From Pseudomonas putida (GTDB lineage: Bacteria; Pseudomonadota; Gammaproteobacteria; Pseudomonadales; Pseudomonadaceae), in the NCBI RefSeq assembly GCF_001941965.1, contig NZ_MKZO01000073.1:124001-188000 (forward strand): 64,000 nucleotides of DNA. Reading direction: 5' to 3'. Under the pieces are notes generated by a model, which worked only from the letters and a program-made list of their open reading frames with translations, did no database searches and was not told the DNA's origin. Of the stretch, positions 1 to 8,071 are shown in pieces; position 1 is the stretch's first letter; each line of letters begins with the position of its first letter. A program made the position numbers and the translations under genes.

Positions 1-560
1 TCGATCACCGCGACCACGGCGTTCTCGTCCGGCAGGTGGCGGGAGATGGCGCGGAAACCGAAGGCCAGGCCGTCGCGCTTGCCGGTACCGGCGATGCGCA
101 CGAAGTCCAGGCTGACGTGTTCCGGCGGGTTGTACTTGGCCCACAGGCTCTTGATCAGCAGTTCGTCGGACATCTCCACCAGCGAGCAGACCACGGTGGT
201 CGGGTAGCCGCACTGGATCGCTTCGCGGATCACCGAGCTGTAGACCTGGGCGGTGGTCAGGGCGTCGATGCGGAAGCTGGTGACCATCAGGTAGACGTGG
301 GACGGGTCGGCCGCCTTGCCGAGTTTCTGCACCTTGCGGCGCAGGCGTGGGTAAACCACATACAGGAACAGCATGCCGCGCACGAAGTGCGTCGCGCCCA
401 TGGAGTAGCGCCAGATGCCGACCGCGCCGATCAGGAACAGGAAGTCCTTGGAATCGGGGTCGAACAGGGTGTTGGGCAGGGCCAGGGCGATCAGCATGAG
501 CAGGCTCACGTAGAACAGCCAACCGGCGGCCTGCAGCAGGCCGTGCTTGAGGCTTTGCAT
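1..560 (-). CDS. alg8: Alg8, mannuronan synthase catalytic subunit (5' part only)
   Basis: Membrane glycosyltransferase that polymerises mannuronic acid from GDP-mannuronate during alginate synthesis. Only about the first 186 residues are in the window; the gene runs off the left edge. The visible protein begins MQSLKHGLLQAAGW, has a hydrophobic N-terminal segment (about residues 10-30), a second one near 35-60, then the start of the GT2 domain (VTSFRIDALTT, IAGTGKRDGL). It lies 70 bp downstream of algD in the same orientation, as in alginate operons. I chose the ATG at 560 because a GGA Shine-Dalgarno core lies 8 nt upstream; an in-frame ATG at 569 is possible. Confidence 0.93.
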   Translation of the reverse strand, partial: MQSLKHGLLQAAGWLFYVSLLMLIALALPNTLFDPDSKDFLFLIGAVGIWRYSMGATHFVRGMLFLYVVYPRLRRKVQKLGKAADPSHVYLMVTSFRIDALTTAQVYSSVIREAIQCGYPTTVVCSLVEMSDELLIKSLWAKYNPPEHVSLDFVRIAGTGKRDGLAFGFRAISRHLPDENAVVAVI

Positions 561-630
561 GTTCAGCATCCGTATCGGTGACGGGACGTTCGAATAAGCG
601 CGCGGGGCCGGACGGCCCCGCGCGGCCTGC

Positions 631-1947
631 TTACCAGCAGATACCTTCGGTACGGCTGGTGCTGCAGGTGGTCTTGCTCATGAAGCCGACCAGGTCGATC
701 ACCTGCTTGCCGGCCGGCGCCTGCTGGGCCAGGGCGCGGAACTGCTCGTCGCGGTTGCCGAGGACGATGATCTCGGCAGCGTCGATGACCTTCTGGAAAT
801 CGGCGTTGAGCAGGGAGGAGACGTGGGGGATCTTCGACTCGATGTAGTCCTTGTTGGCGCCATGGACCCGGGCGTATTCCACATTCTGGTCGTAGATGTT
901 CAGCTCATAGCCCTTGCCGATCAGGCGCTCGGCCAGTTCCACCAGCGGGCTTTCGCGCAGGTCGTCGGTGCCGGCCTTGAAGCTCAGGCCGAGCAGGGCA
1001 ACCTTGCGCTTGTCATGGCTTTCGATGATGTCGAAGGCGTTCTGCACCTGCGATTCGTTGCTGCGCATCAGCGAGTCGAGCAGCGGTGCCTTCACGTCGA
1101 GGCTGCTGGCGCGGTAGGTGAGGGCGCGCACGTCCTTGGGCAGGCACGAACCGCCGAAGGCGAAGCCGGGGCGCATGTAGTACTGGGACAGGTTGAGGGC
1201 CTTGTCCTGGCAGACCACGTCCATCACTTCGCGGCCATCGACGCCGACCGCCTTGGCGATGTTGCCGATCTCGTTGGCGAAGGTGACCTTGGTCGCGTGC
1301 CAGACGTTGCAGGTGTACTTGATCATCTCGGCGACTTCGATGTCCTTGCGGATGATCGGCGCGTCGAGTTCTTCGTAGAGGGCCTGGAGCACGTCGCCGC
1401 TGGCCTTGTCCAGTTCACCGATGACGGTCATCGGCGGCTGGTCGTAGTCCTTGATCGCGGTGCTTTCACGGAGGAATTCCGGGTTGACCGCGACGCCGAA
1501 ATCGACGCCGGCCTTCTTGCCCGAGCAGTCCTCGAGGATCGGGATCACCACGTTCTTCACGGTGCCCGGCAGCACGGTGCTGCGCACCACGATGGTGTGG
1601 CGGCTGGCTTTCTCGCGGAGGACGAAGCCGATCTCGCGGCACACCGACTCGATGTATTCGAGGCCGAGGTCGCCGTTTTTCTTGCTTGGGGTACCGACGC
1701 AGATCATCGATACATCGCTGTCGCGGATGGCCTGGGAGAAATCGGTGGTGCCACGCAGCCGACCGTTGGCGATGCCCTGTTGCAGCAGGGTTTCCAGGCC
1801 GGGTTCGACAATCGGGGATTTGCCCTGGTTGATCAGGTCGATCTTGGTTGCGGAAACATCCACGCCGATGACCTCATGGCCCCGGGCAGACAGGCAACCG
1901 GCACAGACTGCACCCACATAACCCAAACCAAAGATGCTGATACGCAT
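631..1947 (-). CDS. algD: AlgD, GDP-mannose 6-dehydrogenase
   Basis: Oxidises GDP-mannose to GDP-mannuronate with NAD, the committed step of alginate synthesis and first gene of the alginate operon. It has 438 residues, close to the 436 of P. aeruginosa AlgD. The N-terminal Rossmann motif is GLGYVG (residues 7-12). The catalytic Cys lies in GGSCLPKDV near residue 268, and the C-terminal UDP/GDP-binding part contains GLSFKAGTDDLRESP. The start is the ATG at 1947 with GAGGTG six nt upstream; a GTG at 1956 is in frame but lacks such spacing. alg8 follows. A long leader and an AlgU-type promoter lie upstream (see 2388-2415). Confidence 0.97.
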   Translation of the reverse strand: MRISIFGLGYVGAVCAGCLSARGHEVIGVDVSATKIDLINQGKSPIVEPGLETLLQQGIANGRLRGTTDFSQAIRDSDVSMICVGTPSKKNGDLGLEYIESVCREIGFVLREKASRHTIVVRSTVLPGTVKNVVIPILEDCSGKKAGVDFGVAVNPEFLRESTAIKDYDQPPMTVIGELDKASGDVLQALYEELDAPIIRKDIEVAEMIKYTCNVWHATKVTFANEIGNIAKAVGVDGREVMDVVCQDKALNLSQYYMRPGFAFGGSCLPKDVRALTYRASSLDVKAPLLDSLMRSNESQVQNAFDIIESHDKRKVALLGLSFKAGTDDLRESPLVELAERLIGKGYELNIYDQNVEYARVHGANKDYIESKIPHVSSLLNADFQKVIDAAEIIVLGNRDEQFRALAQQAPAGKQVIDLVGFMSKTTCSTSRTEGICW

Positions 1948-2387
1948 CGCATTCACCTCATGTAGTTAGCTACGCCGATTCCATTCAAAGAACCGGACCG
2001 GATTGGTTTACCAGCCGTTTTTCGGGCGTACGAATCCACGGCGAAAAGTTCGCGGATTTGCACGCAGGCATAAGTAAGTTGTGAGCGCTTAAATAAGTGC
2101 ACTCTAATAAGGCAGCCAATGGCCATAAAACGGGGCATGCCCCAAACGCTAGCCGTCTTTATTGCAATACCGCTGCTTCAGTACTGCAGTGCTTGTTCTT
2201 TCAAGTGGATTAAATCCTTTGAAATCAACCACTAGGACGAATTTTGAGTGCGTCTTCTCCTGGGCGTGAGCCGCGCTCCGGACGGGTTCCGGGCGGTTGC
2301 TCGACAAGGTCCGTACAACTTCCACAATGGATTATTTCTGATGTAAGTCATTTCTCACATGTTGCAATGGAAAATCGTTACCGGTGG

Positions 2388-2415
2388 TATGAGCGGCGTT
2401 GCGGAGGGAAGTTCC
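2388..2415 (-). promoter_or_regulatory. algD promoter, AlgU (sigma-22/RpoE-like) type
   Basis: On the minus strand the -35 GGAACTT (2415-2409) is followed after 16 nt by TCATA (2392-2388). This fits the AlgU consensus GAACTT-N16/17-TCtga, and the GGAACTTCCCTC block resembles what I recall of the P. aeruginosa algD promoter. Transcription would start near 2382, leaving about 435 nt of untranslated leader before algD. Confidence 0.8.
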
Positions 2416-2580
2416 TGAGGGCGTTCAGGGCTGGTGAAAGATTTTTTAATATTTTTACAAGATCAGATAGTTTCAATCTGATAGCACTTGTCAGTGTCAC
2501 CCCTGTATATGCGGGGCGAACTTGGGGTGGGATGGTTATGTGCCAGTACGTGAAATTTTTTCAGGATTTTTCGTCAAAAA

Positions 2581-2592
2581 ACTACGAACGGT
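2581..2592 (-). promoter_or_regulatory. possible AlgR-binding site upstream of algD
   Basis: The minus strand reads ACCGTTCGTAGT, matching the AlgR core CCGTTCGTC in eight of nine bases. It lies about 170 bp upstream of the AlgU-type -35 box. Far-upstream AlgR sites are known for algD in P. aeruginosa, though the distances differ. A single short match, so tentative. Confidence 0.4.
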
Positions 2593-2674
2593 CTTATGGC
2601 TTTTTGCGATAACGGAAGAAGGGTGGTTTTTTTGGCGCCGGGATGTTGGCGAAAAATTGTTGGCTTTATGCGAT

Positions 2675-2791
2675 CCCGGTAGGAGCGTGGCTTGCCCGCG
2701 AAGGACCGCGCAGCGGTCCCAAAATGGTGGCAGCAATGAGATTTTGGGACCGCTGCGCGGTCCTTCGCGGGCAAGCCACGCTCCTACCGGG
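2675..2791. repeat. REP-type palindrome, perfect 51-bp inverted repeat
   Basis: Arms 2675-2725 and 2741-2791 are exact reverse complements around a 15-bp loop. The outer part contains GTAGGAGCGTGGCTTGCCCGCG, a common Pseudomonas REP theme different from the other REP pairs in this window. It begins 13 bp past the yaaA stop, so it could also help stop yaaA transcripts from reading into the algD control region. Confidence 0.85.
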
Positions 2792-2803
2792 GGGCGGTGG
2801 CGT

Positions 2804-3583
2804 TTACTCGGCTGGATGATCCCGCAGGAACACCAGATTGTCCGGTTTCGACTGCTCGGCACTGTAGTAGTACCCCTGCACATCGAACTGCTTGAGCTGC
2901 TGCGGATCGTTGATCCGCTCCTGGATCACGAAGCGGCTCATCAGGCCGCGGGCCTTCTTGGCGTAGAAGCTGATGATCTTGTACTGCCCGTTCTTCTGGT
3001 CACGGAACTCGGTGTTGATCACCCGCGCGTTCAACGCACTGCGCTTCACCGCGCTGAAGTACTCGTTGCTGGCCAGGTTGAGCAACAGGTCGTCGCCTTG
3101 CTCGGCCAGCGCCTGGTTCAGCCATTCGCTGATCCGCGTGCCCCAGAAGGCATACAGGTCCTTGCCACGGGCGTTGGCCAGCTTGGTGCCCATTTCCAGG
3201 CGGTACGGCTGCATCAGGTCCAGCGGGCGCAGCAGGCCGTACAGGCCTGAGAGCATGCGCAGGTGGTCCTGGGCGTAGCTGAAGTCGTCTTCCTTCAGGC
3301 TTTCGGCATCCAGGCCGGTGTACACGTCGCCCTTGAACGCCAGCAGCGCCTGCTTGGCATTGGCCGGGGTGAAGTCCGGGGTCCAGCTGCCGAAGCGCGC
3401 GGCATTCAGGCCGGCGAGCTTGTCGGACAGGTGCATCAGCTCGCTGATCTGCGCCGGCGACAGGTCGCGCAGTTGCACGATCAGTTCCTGGGAGTCGTCC
3501 AGGTATTGCGGCAGGGTGAAGCGCGAGGTCACCGGCGGGGTGTCGTAGTCGAGGGTCTTGGCGGGGGAAATCACCGTCAGCAT
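2804..3583 (-). CDS. yaaA: YaaA, peroxide stress resistance protein (UPF0246)
   Basis: Cytosolic protein of the YaaA/DUF328 family. In E. coli it lowers intracellular free iron and so limits Fenton damage during peroxide stress, and the fold binds DNA. The 259 residues match the family length. Typical family stretches are visible: SPAKTLDYD near the N-terminus, LSGLYGLLRPLD near the middle and SFYAKKARGLM in the C-terminal third. The ATG at 3583 has AGGAG eight nt upstream. It is transcribed toward the palindrome before algD and appears monocistronic. Confidence 0.95.
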   Translation of the reverse strand: MLTVISPAKTLDYDTPPVTSRFTLPQYLDDSQELIVQLRDLSPAQISELMHLSDKLAGLNAARFGSWTPDFTPANAKQALLAFKGDVYTGLDAESLKEDDFSYAQDHLRMLSGLYGLLRPLDLMQPYRLEMGTKLANARGKDLYAFWGTRISEWLNQALAEQGDDLLLNLASNEYFSAVKRSALNARVINTEFRDQKNGQYKIISFYAKKARGLMSRFVIQERINDPQQLKQFDVQGYYYSAEQSKPDNLVFLRDHPAE

Positions 3584-3704
3584 AAGGTCGGCTCCTTGAA
3601 TCGTCGGGCGATTCTACGGGGCGGGGCCGATGTTCTCCAGCTATCGCGGCGATAGAGGCCAGCGCTGCTATAGTGCCCGGCGGATCCATGGAAGAGTGTT
3701 CACC

Positions 3705-4829
3705 GTGCGCAAAGCCCTCGTTGTCCTGACCGCCCTGCTGGCCTTCGGCGCCCAGGCCGCCCCGCAGCCGATCGCCGTGTTCGACCGCAGTTTCTGGCCG
3801 GAAACCCTGGATACCCCGGTGCTCTTCGATGTCGCCTCGCGGGCCGAGATCCTCTCCTTCGCCCGGGTGCTGAGCGAAACCGAATCCCTCGACGACGCGA
3901 CCCTGACCGCCCGTCTGCAACTGCGCCAAGCCAATCTGCCGGTGATCCGCGAGGTGCGTGAGCGGCTGTGGGCCGCGTTGTGGCGCAACTACGACATGGC
4001 CCAGCAAAGCTGCGAGCAGGATGCGTCCTTCTGTTATGCGGTGGAGAACCTTGGCGACCTGCGCCGCACCGCTGCCACCTTCGCCGTCGCGGCCGATTCC
4101 TTTTATGCCGGCTGGGCCGAACCGAGCCGGCAGTTCCATATCGCCTACCTGAACGAGATCCTGCGCAAGGCCGCGCTGTTCCCGCAGACCGCCAGCGAGG
4201 TGGCATTCTTCTCGCCCCAGGAAGTCACCGGCGACCGGCTCAACGACCGCCTGTTCCTGTTCAGCTTCGACGGCGGGCCGAGCATGGTCCCCGGCAGTAC
4301 CGAAGCGCTCACCACCTTCCTGCGCAAGCAGAAGCTGGAAGGGTTGTTCTTCGTGCTCGGGCAGAACCTGCAGACCCGCCGCGACAAGCAGCCGATGCAG
4401 GCGCTGCGCGACATGTACCGCGGACAATGCGTCGGTACCCAGGGCTGGCAGTACCGTTCCCATGCGCAGTGGAAGGATTGGGAGGATTCGGTGATTCGCG
4501 GCGTGTCACGGGCGCAGAGCGATCTGCCGGATCAGTACGTGCCCTTGTTCCGCCCGCCTTATGGCCAGCGCCGGGCCGACAGTCCTGCATTTTTCGCCAG
4601 CCAGAACCTCAAGGTCACCCTGTGGGATATCGACGCCCAGGACCTCAGCCCATTGACCGCCGAACAGTCGGCGCAGCGCACCCTGACCTTGATGCTGTTG
4701 TGGCGTCGCGGGCTGATCCAGCTGAACGACAGCCAGCCGAAAGCCCTGGAAGTGGTGACGTGGTTGTTGACCAAGACAGCGCAGAGCGGGATCGGCTGGG
4801 AGGACTGCCGCGACTTTGTCAGGCAGTGA
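3705..4829 (+). CDS. exported polysaccharide deacetylase-like (NodB fold) protein, motifs degenerate
   Basis: Exported protein of 374 residues related to NodB-type carbohydrate deacetylases. Residues 1-18 form a signal peptide ending AFGAQA. The NodB motifs can be traced but several metal and catalytic positions differ from the canonical set: FSFDGGP replaces TFDDGP (second Asp lost), QYRSH lacks the first His of HxxxxH, and IQLND stands where L-L-H-D is usual. RPPYG and the WDID region are kept. It may bind sugar without deacetylating it. The GTG at 3705 is preferred because GGAAGA lies nine nt upstream and the signal peptide begins there; upstream in-frame starts lack a ribosome site. Confidence 0.75.
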   Translation: MRKALVVLTALLAFGAQAAPQPIAVFDRSFWPETLDTPVLFDVASRAEILSFARVLSETESLDDATLTARLQLRQANLPVIREVRERLWAALWRNYDMAQQSCEQDASFCYAVENLGDLRRTAATFAVAADSFYAGWAEPSRQFHIAYLNEILRKAALFPQTASEVAFFSPQEVTGDRLNDRLFLFSFDGGPSMVPGSTEALTTFLRKQKLEGLFFVLGQNLQTRRDKQPMQALRDMYRGQCVGTQGWQYRSHAQWKDWEDSVIRGVSRAQSDLPDQYVPLFRPPYGQRRADSPAFFASQNLKVTLWDIDAQDLSPLTAEQSAQRTLTLMLLWRRGLIQLNDSQPKALEVVTWLLTKTAQSGIGWEDCRDFVRQ

Positions 4830-5139
4830 TCGGACAGGGATTGGTGAAAGGTTTCAACGAGGTCCACTCCTGACTGTAGTCGTGCTTTCCCCCCTCGCCA
4901 AGGGCTATTCGTCAAAGCGAAAAATAAACTTCACCAACCGGTAAAAACGCTTTTTCCTGCAATGGTTTTTGCGGTATGTAGGAATCAGACGGCCGAATCC
5001 TGCAGCCAGGTGGCGTCTTTAAAAGGCCCCCTTATGCAGGTGCACCTCCCGCCCGTAACGACGCGGATACGGGAAGGACGGCGTCACTCTGCGATGCAGC
5101 CGTAGCGCATCGTGTAGCTTCCACATAAGGTGACCGAGT
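4830..5139. other. intergenic region, nothing recognised
   Basis: The 310 bp between the deacetylase-like gene and phoH contain an AT-rich stretch (4918-4975), short imperfect inverted repeats such as CGATGC/GCATCG near 5092-5113, and the phoH ribosome site AAGGTG at about 5127. I see no terminator with a clear U tract and no gene. Confidence 0.5.
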
Positions 5140-6534
5140 ATGGATGACCAAGGACGCACTTCTTCTTCCAACCAGCCAATCCTGTATGTGTTGGACACCA
5201 ACGTCCTGATTCACGACCCCAACGCCCTGCTCAATTTCGAAGAACACCACGTCGCCATTCCGATGACGGTGCTGGAGGAACTCGACAAGCTCAAGACCGG
5301 TAAACATACAGTCGCCGCCGAATGCCGCCAGGCCATCCGCCTGATCGACCAGACCTTGGGTGATGCGACGCCTTCGGATGTCGAACTGGGTGTGCCCATC
5401 CAGCGCGGCAAGAATGGTCCGAAAGGATCGCTGTCGATCCTCATGACCGAGCGCGCCGAGCCCAATCGCCTGCTGCCGGAACATCTCAACGACAACATCA
5501 TCATCAACCAGGTCCTGGACTTGCGCGCCAAGCACAAGGATCGCGACGTGGTGCTGGTGACCAAAGACATCAACATGCGCCTCAAGGCCCGGGCTTGTGG
5601 AATCGCGGCCGAGGACTACAGCACCGACCAACTGGTCGACGACGTCAGCCTGCTGTCCAAGGGCTATCACTCGGTAACCGGTTCCTTCTGGGATCGCGTG
5701 GCCAAGGTCGAGACCCGTCAGGAGCGCGGGCGCACCTGGCACCGGGTGCAACTGATCGACAACCTGCCGGCGGTCCACGTCAACGAGTTCATCATTGATG
5801 AACAGGGCTTCGTCGGCTGGATCAAGGGCATCAAGGACAGCGAGCTGCTGCTCCTCGATCTGCACCAGGAACCGCTGCTGCACCAGGAAGCCTGGGGGCT
5901 CAAGCCGCGTGATATCCATCAGGCCCTGGCGCTGTTCGCCTTGCTCGACCCGGATATCCACCTGGTCAACCTCACTGGCGCCGCCGGTTCCGGCAAGACC
6001 ATCCTCGCCCTGGCTGCCGCCATCGAGCAGACCATGGTCAGCAAGCGCTATCGCCGTATCATCGCCACCCGCAGCGTGCAGGGCCTGGACCAGGAAATCG
6101 GCTTCTTGCCTGGCACCGAGGCGGAAAAGATGGAGCCTTGGCTTGGCGCCATCACCGACAACCTCGAAGCCCTGCACATGGACGACGAGAGCACGCATGG
6201 CAGTGTCGAATACATTCTCGAAAGGGTCCCGTTGCAGTTCAAATCTCTGAACTACATCCGCGGGCGCAGCTTCCAGCAAAGCCTGATCCTCATCGACGAA
6301 TGCCAGAACCTCACCCCGCACCAGATGAAAACCATCATCACCCGTGCCGGTTCGGGTTCCAAGGTGATCTGCCTGGGCAACCTGGCGCAGATCGACACGC
6401 CGTACCTGTCGGCCACCAGCTCGGGCCTGACCTACCTCACCGAGCGCTTCAAGGACTTCCCGAACGGGGTGCATATCACGCTGCAAGGGGTACCGCGGTC
6501 GATTCTGGCGGAATACGCCGAATCCCATCTGTAA
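5140..6534 (+). CDS. PIN-PhoH ATPase (PhoH2 type)
   Basis: Fusion of an N-terminal PIN-type RNase domain (YVLDTNVLIHDP from about residue 14, acidic residues through about 150) and a C-terminal PhoH ATPase domain. The Walker A GAAGSGKT is at about residues 280-287 and the Walker B LILIDECQN near 382. Proteins with this architecture act as ATP-dependent RNA unwinding and cleaving enzymes (PhoH2) in the systems where they were tested. The 464 residues are normal for the fusion. The ATG has AAGGTG seven nt upstream, and a strong terminator follows at once, so it is probably monocistronic. The cellular target in Pseudomonas cannot be read from the sequence. Confidence 0.92.
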   Translation: MDDQGRTSSSNQPILYVLDTNVLIHDPNALLNFEEHHVAIPMTVLEELDKLKTGKHTVAAECRQAIRLIDQTLGDATPSDVELGVPIQRGKNGPKGSLSILMTERAEPNRLLPEHLNDNIIINQVLDLRAKHKDRDVVLVTKDINMRLKARACGIAAEDYSTDQLVDDVSLLSKGYHSVTGSFWDRVAKVETRQERGRTWHRVQLIDNLPAVHVNEFIIDEQGFVGWIKGIKDSELLLLDLHQEPLLHQEAWGLKPRDIHQALALFALLDPDIHLVNLTGAAGSGKTILALAAAIEQTMVSKRYRRIIATRSVQGLDQEIGFLPGTEAEKMEPWLGAITDNLEALHMDDESTHGSVEYILERVPLQFKSLNYIRGRSFQQSLILIDECQNLTPHQMKTIITRAGSGSKVICLGNLAQIDTPYLSATSSGLTYLTERFKDFPNGVHITLQGVPRSILAEYAESHL

Positions 6535-6539
6535 AACGA

Positions 6540-6575
6540 CAAAGCCGGGCGGCCCAGTGCCGCCCGGCTTTTTTT
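6540..6575 (+). terminator. intrinsic terminator after the PIN-PhoH gene
   Basis: Stem AAGCCGGGCGGC/GCCGCCCGGCTT with a five-base loop, followed by a run of seven T. It starts six bases after the stop codon. Confidence 0.93.
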
Positions 6576-6634
6576 CGCTGCCAGATCCTGACTCCCGGGT
6601 TTACAATCACTGCCCCCGATCAGGAGTTCCCTCT

Positions 6635-7108
6635 GTGCTGACTCATCTCGATTCCCAGGGCCGCGCCGCGATGGTCGACGTGACCGACAAGGCCGTGAGC
6701 TTCCGCGAAGCCGTGGCCGAAGCGCGGGTGCGCATGCTGCCGCAGACCTTGAGCATGATCGTCGACGGCGCCCACCCGAAGGGTGATGTGTTCGCCGTGG
6801 CGCGTATCGCCGGCATCCAGGCGGCGAAGAAGACCAGTGACCTTATTCCGCTGTGCCATCCGCTGATGCTGACCGGGGTGAAGGTCGAGTTGAGCGCCGA
6901 AGGCAGCGACTGCGTGCATATCGTCGCGCGCTGCAAGCTGTCCGGGCAGACCGGGGTGGAGATGGAAGCGCTGACCGCCGCCAGCGTCGCGGCGCTGACC
7001 ATCTACGACATGTGCAAGGCGGTGGACCGCGGCATGACCATCGAGAGCGTGCGCCTGCTGGAGAAGCTCGGCGGCAAGAGCGGGCATTACCAGGCGGATG
7101 CGCAATGA
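6635..7108 (+). CDS. moaC: MoaC, cyclic pyranopterin monophosphate synthase
   Basis: Second enzyme of molybdenum cofactor synthesis: converts the MoaA product (3',8-cyclo-7,8-dihydro-GTP) to cyclic pyranopterin monophosphate in the cytosol. The 157 residues include the family motifs KKTSDLIPLCHPL (catalytic Lys and the Cys-His pair), GVEMEALTA and DMCKAVDRGM. I place the start at the GTG at 6635, with AGGAG eight nt upstream; this gives the usual N-terminus LTHLDSQGRAAMVDV. It overlaps moaD by four bases, so translation is probably coupled. moaA is not in this window. Confidence 0.96.
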   Translation: MLTHLDSQGRAAMVDVTDKAVSFREAVAEARVRMLPQTLSMIVDGAHPKGDVFAVARIAGIQAAKKTSDLIPLCHPLMLTGVKVELSAEGSDCVHIVARCKLSGQTGVEMEALTAASVAALTIYDMCKAVDRGMTIESVRLLEKLGGKSGHYQADAQ

Positions 7109-7350
7109 AGATCAACGTGGTGTATTTCGCCCGCTACCGCGAGGTGCTGGGGCGTGATGGCGAGCGGCTGGACGGCGATTTCGCCCGCATTGAAGATGTA
7201 CGCCAGGCCTTGCTCGGCAAGGGCGAGGCCTATGCCGTGCTGGCCGAACAGAACCTGATGTGCGCGCGCAACCAGGACCTGTGCAAGCCGGACGAAGCCC
7301 TGGAGGACGGCGACGAAGTGGCCTTCTTCCCGCCGGTTACCGGAGGTTGA
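7105..7350 (+). CDS. moaD: MoaD, molybdopterin synthase sulfur carrier subunit
   Basis: Small ubiquitin-fold protein of 81 residues whose C-terminal Gly-Gly is thiocarboxylated and donates sulfur to MoaE to build molybdopterin. The protein begins MKINVVYFARYRE and ends PPVTGG, with the free terminal diglycine required for function. The start codon overlaps the moaC stop (ATGA), and moaE begins one base after the stop, so moaC-moaD-moaE form a tight operon. Confidence 0.96.
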   Translation: MKINVVYFARYREVLGRDGERLDGDFARIEDVRQALLGKGEAYAVLAEQNLMCARNQDLCKPDEALEDGDEVAFFPPVTGG

Positions 7351-7351
7351 G

Positions 7352-7798
7352 ATGAGCGTCAGGGTGCAGGCCGCGGCCTTCGATCCGGGAGCGGAAACCA
7401 ATGCCATGCATGCGGCCAATGTCGGGGTCGGTGCGGTGGTGGTGTTCGTCGGGTATGTCCGCGATTTCAATGACGGGCTGGACGTGGCCGGGATGTTTCT
7501 CGAGCACTATCCGGGGATGACCGAGAAAGCCCTGGAGAAGATCGTGGTCGAGGCCGGGCAGCGCTGGCCGTTGCTCAAGGTCGACGTGCTGCATCGGGTC
7601 GGGGCCCTGGAGCCAGGGGAGCCGATCGTTTTCGTCGGCGTTGCCAGTGCCCATCGCCAGGCGGCGTTCGACGCCTGCAACTTCATCATGGATTACCTCA
7701 AGACCCGCGCGCCGTTCTGGAAGAAGGAACAGACCAGTGAAGGGGAGCGCTGGGTCGAGGGGAAACAGAGCGATACCGATGCGGCGGGGCGTTGGTAG
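7352..7798 (+). CDS. moaE: MoaE, molybdopterin synthase catalytic subunit
   Basis: Catalytic half of molybdopterin synthase; receives sulfur from MoaD and adds the dithiolene to cyclic pyranopterin monophosphate. The 148 residues fit the family. Visible signatures are GAVVVFVGYVRD in the N-terminal third, LEHYPGMTE, the substrate-loop region VGVASAHRQAAF and APFWKKE with the conserved lysines. It is the last gene of moaCDE. A REP pair follows about 20 bp after the stop. Confidence 0.96.
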   Translation: MSVRVQAAAFDPGAETNAMHAANVGVGAVVVFVGYVRDFNDGLDVAGMFLEHYPGMTEKALEKIVVEAGQRWPLLKVDVLHRVGALEPGEPIVFVGVASAHRQAAFDACNFIMDYLKTRAPFWKKEQTSEGERWVEGKQSDTDAAGRW

Positions 7799-7820
7799 AC
7801 ACCAATCCTGAATACTGTGC

Positions 7821-7921
7821 AAAACCCTGTGGGAGCTGGCTTGTCGGACCGCCGAACCGCAGCGATGACGATGGTGAATTCACTATCGCAATCGCTGGCA
7901 AGCCAGCTCCCACAGGGTTTT
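7821..7921. repeat. REPIN (REP doublet), about 100 bp
   Basis: Outer inverted arms of 22 bp (7821-7842 and 7900-7921; core CTGTGGGAGCTGGCTT) enclose TCGGACCGCCGAACCGCAG and an inner palindrome GGTGAATTCAC. The element at 36421-36511 has the same internal parts in opposite orientation, so the two belong to one REPIN subtype. Confidence 0.88.
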
Positions 7922-7963
7922 GTGTTGTCCTCGAAAATTGTGGTTGTTGTGTTTCCATACGAT

Positions 7964-7978
7964 AAAGTCCAGTATGGA
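7964..7978 (+). promoter_or_regulatory. operator-like motif upstream of the binding-protein gene (candidate DauR site)
   Basis: AAAGTCCAGTATGGA, set inside the larger inverted repeat TCCATAC-N11-GTATGGA (7954-7978), about 95 bp upstream of the start at 8072. The same motif AAAGTCCA-N2-ATGGA occurs on the minus strand upstream of dauB (11713-11727). Shared occurrence at the two transcription units of one pathway suggests one regulator, most simply DauR encoded between them. Inference from two sites only. Confidence 0.5.
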
Positions 7979-8071
7979 TTAACAAGTACAAAACAACGAC
8001 AGGCCCCCGCGCCTGACTCCTTTCCTCTGTCTTGTCACCCCCAACACAACAACGAGCGAGAGAGCCCCATC

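Larger units (their letters stand above)
1948..2803. other. algD leader and upstream regulatory region, no gene
   Basis: About 850 bp without a convincing gene. The algD-proximal part (1948-2382) would be transcribed leader. The middle (2388-2600) carries the AlgU-type promoter and one AlgR-like site and is AT-rich for this genome. The distal part (2675-2791) is a long perfect palindrome. Open frames crossing the region on either strand lack ribosome sites and recognisable protein sequence. Confidence 0.75.

Noticed and set aside
2111..2124. Sequence resembling an AmrZ (AlgZ) site, minus strand GGCCATTGGCTGCC
   Set aside because: Partial similarity to the remembered site GGCCATTACCAGCC, but it lies inside the transcribed leader, whereas the known site is far upstream of the promoter. 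Too weak to annotate.
2244..2612. Open frame upstream of algD on the plus strand
   Set aside because: It overlaps the AlgU promoter on the opposite strand, has no plausible ribosome site, and the peptide resembles nothing; AT-rich control DNA explains it.
5080..5139. Small inverted repeats just upstream of the PIN-PhoH gene as a riboswitch or small RNA
   Set aside because: Stems are only 5-6 bp with long loops, without a U tract or a recognisable motif; chance is sufficient.
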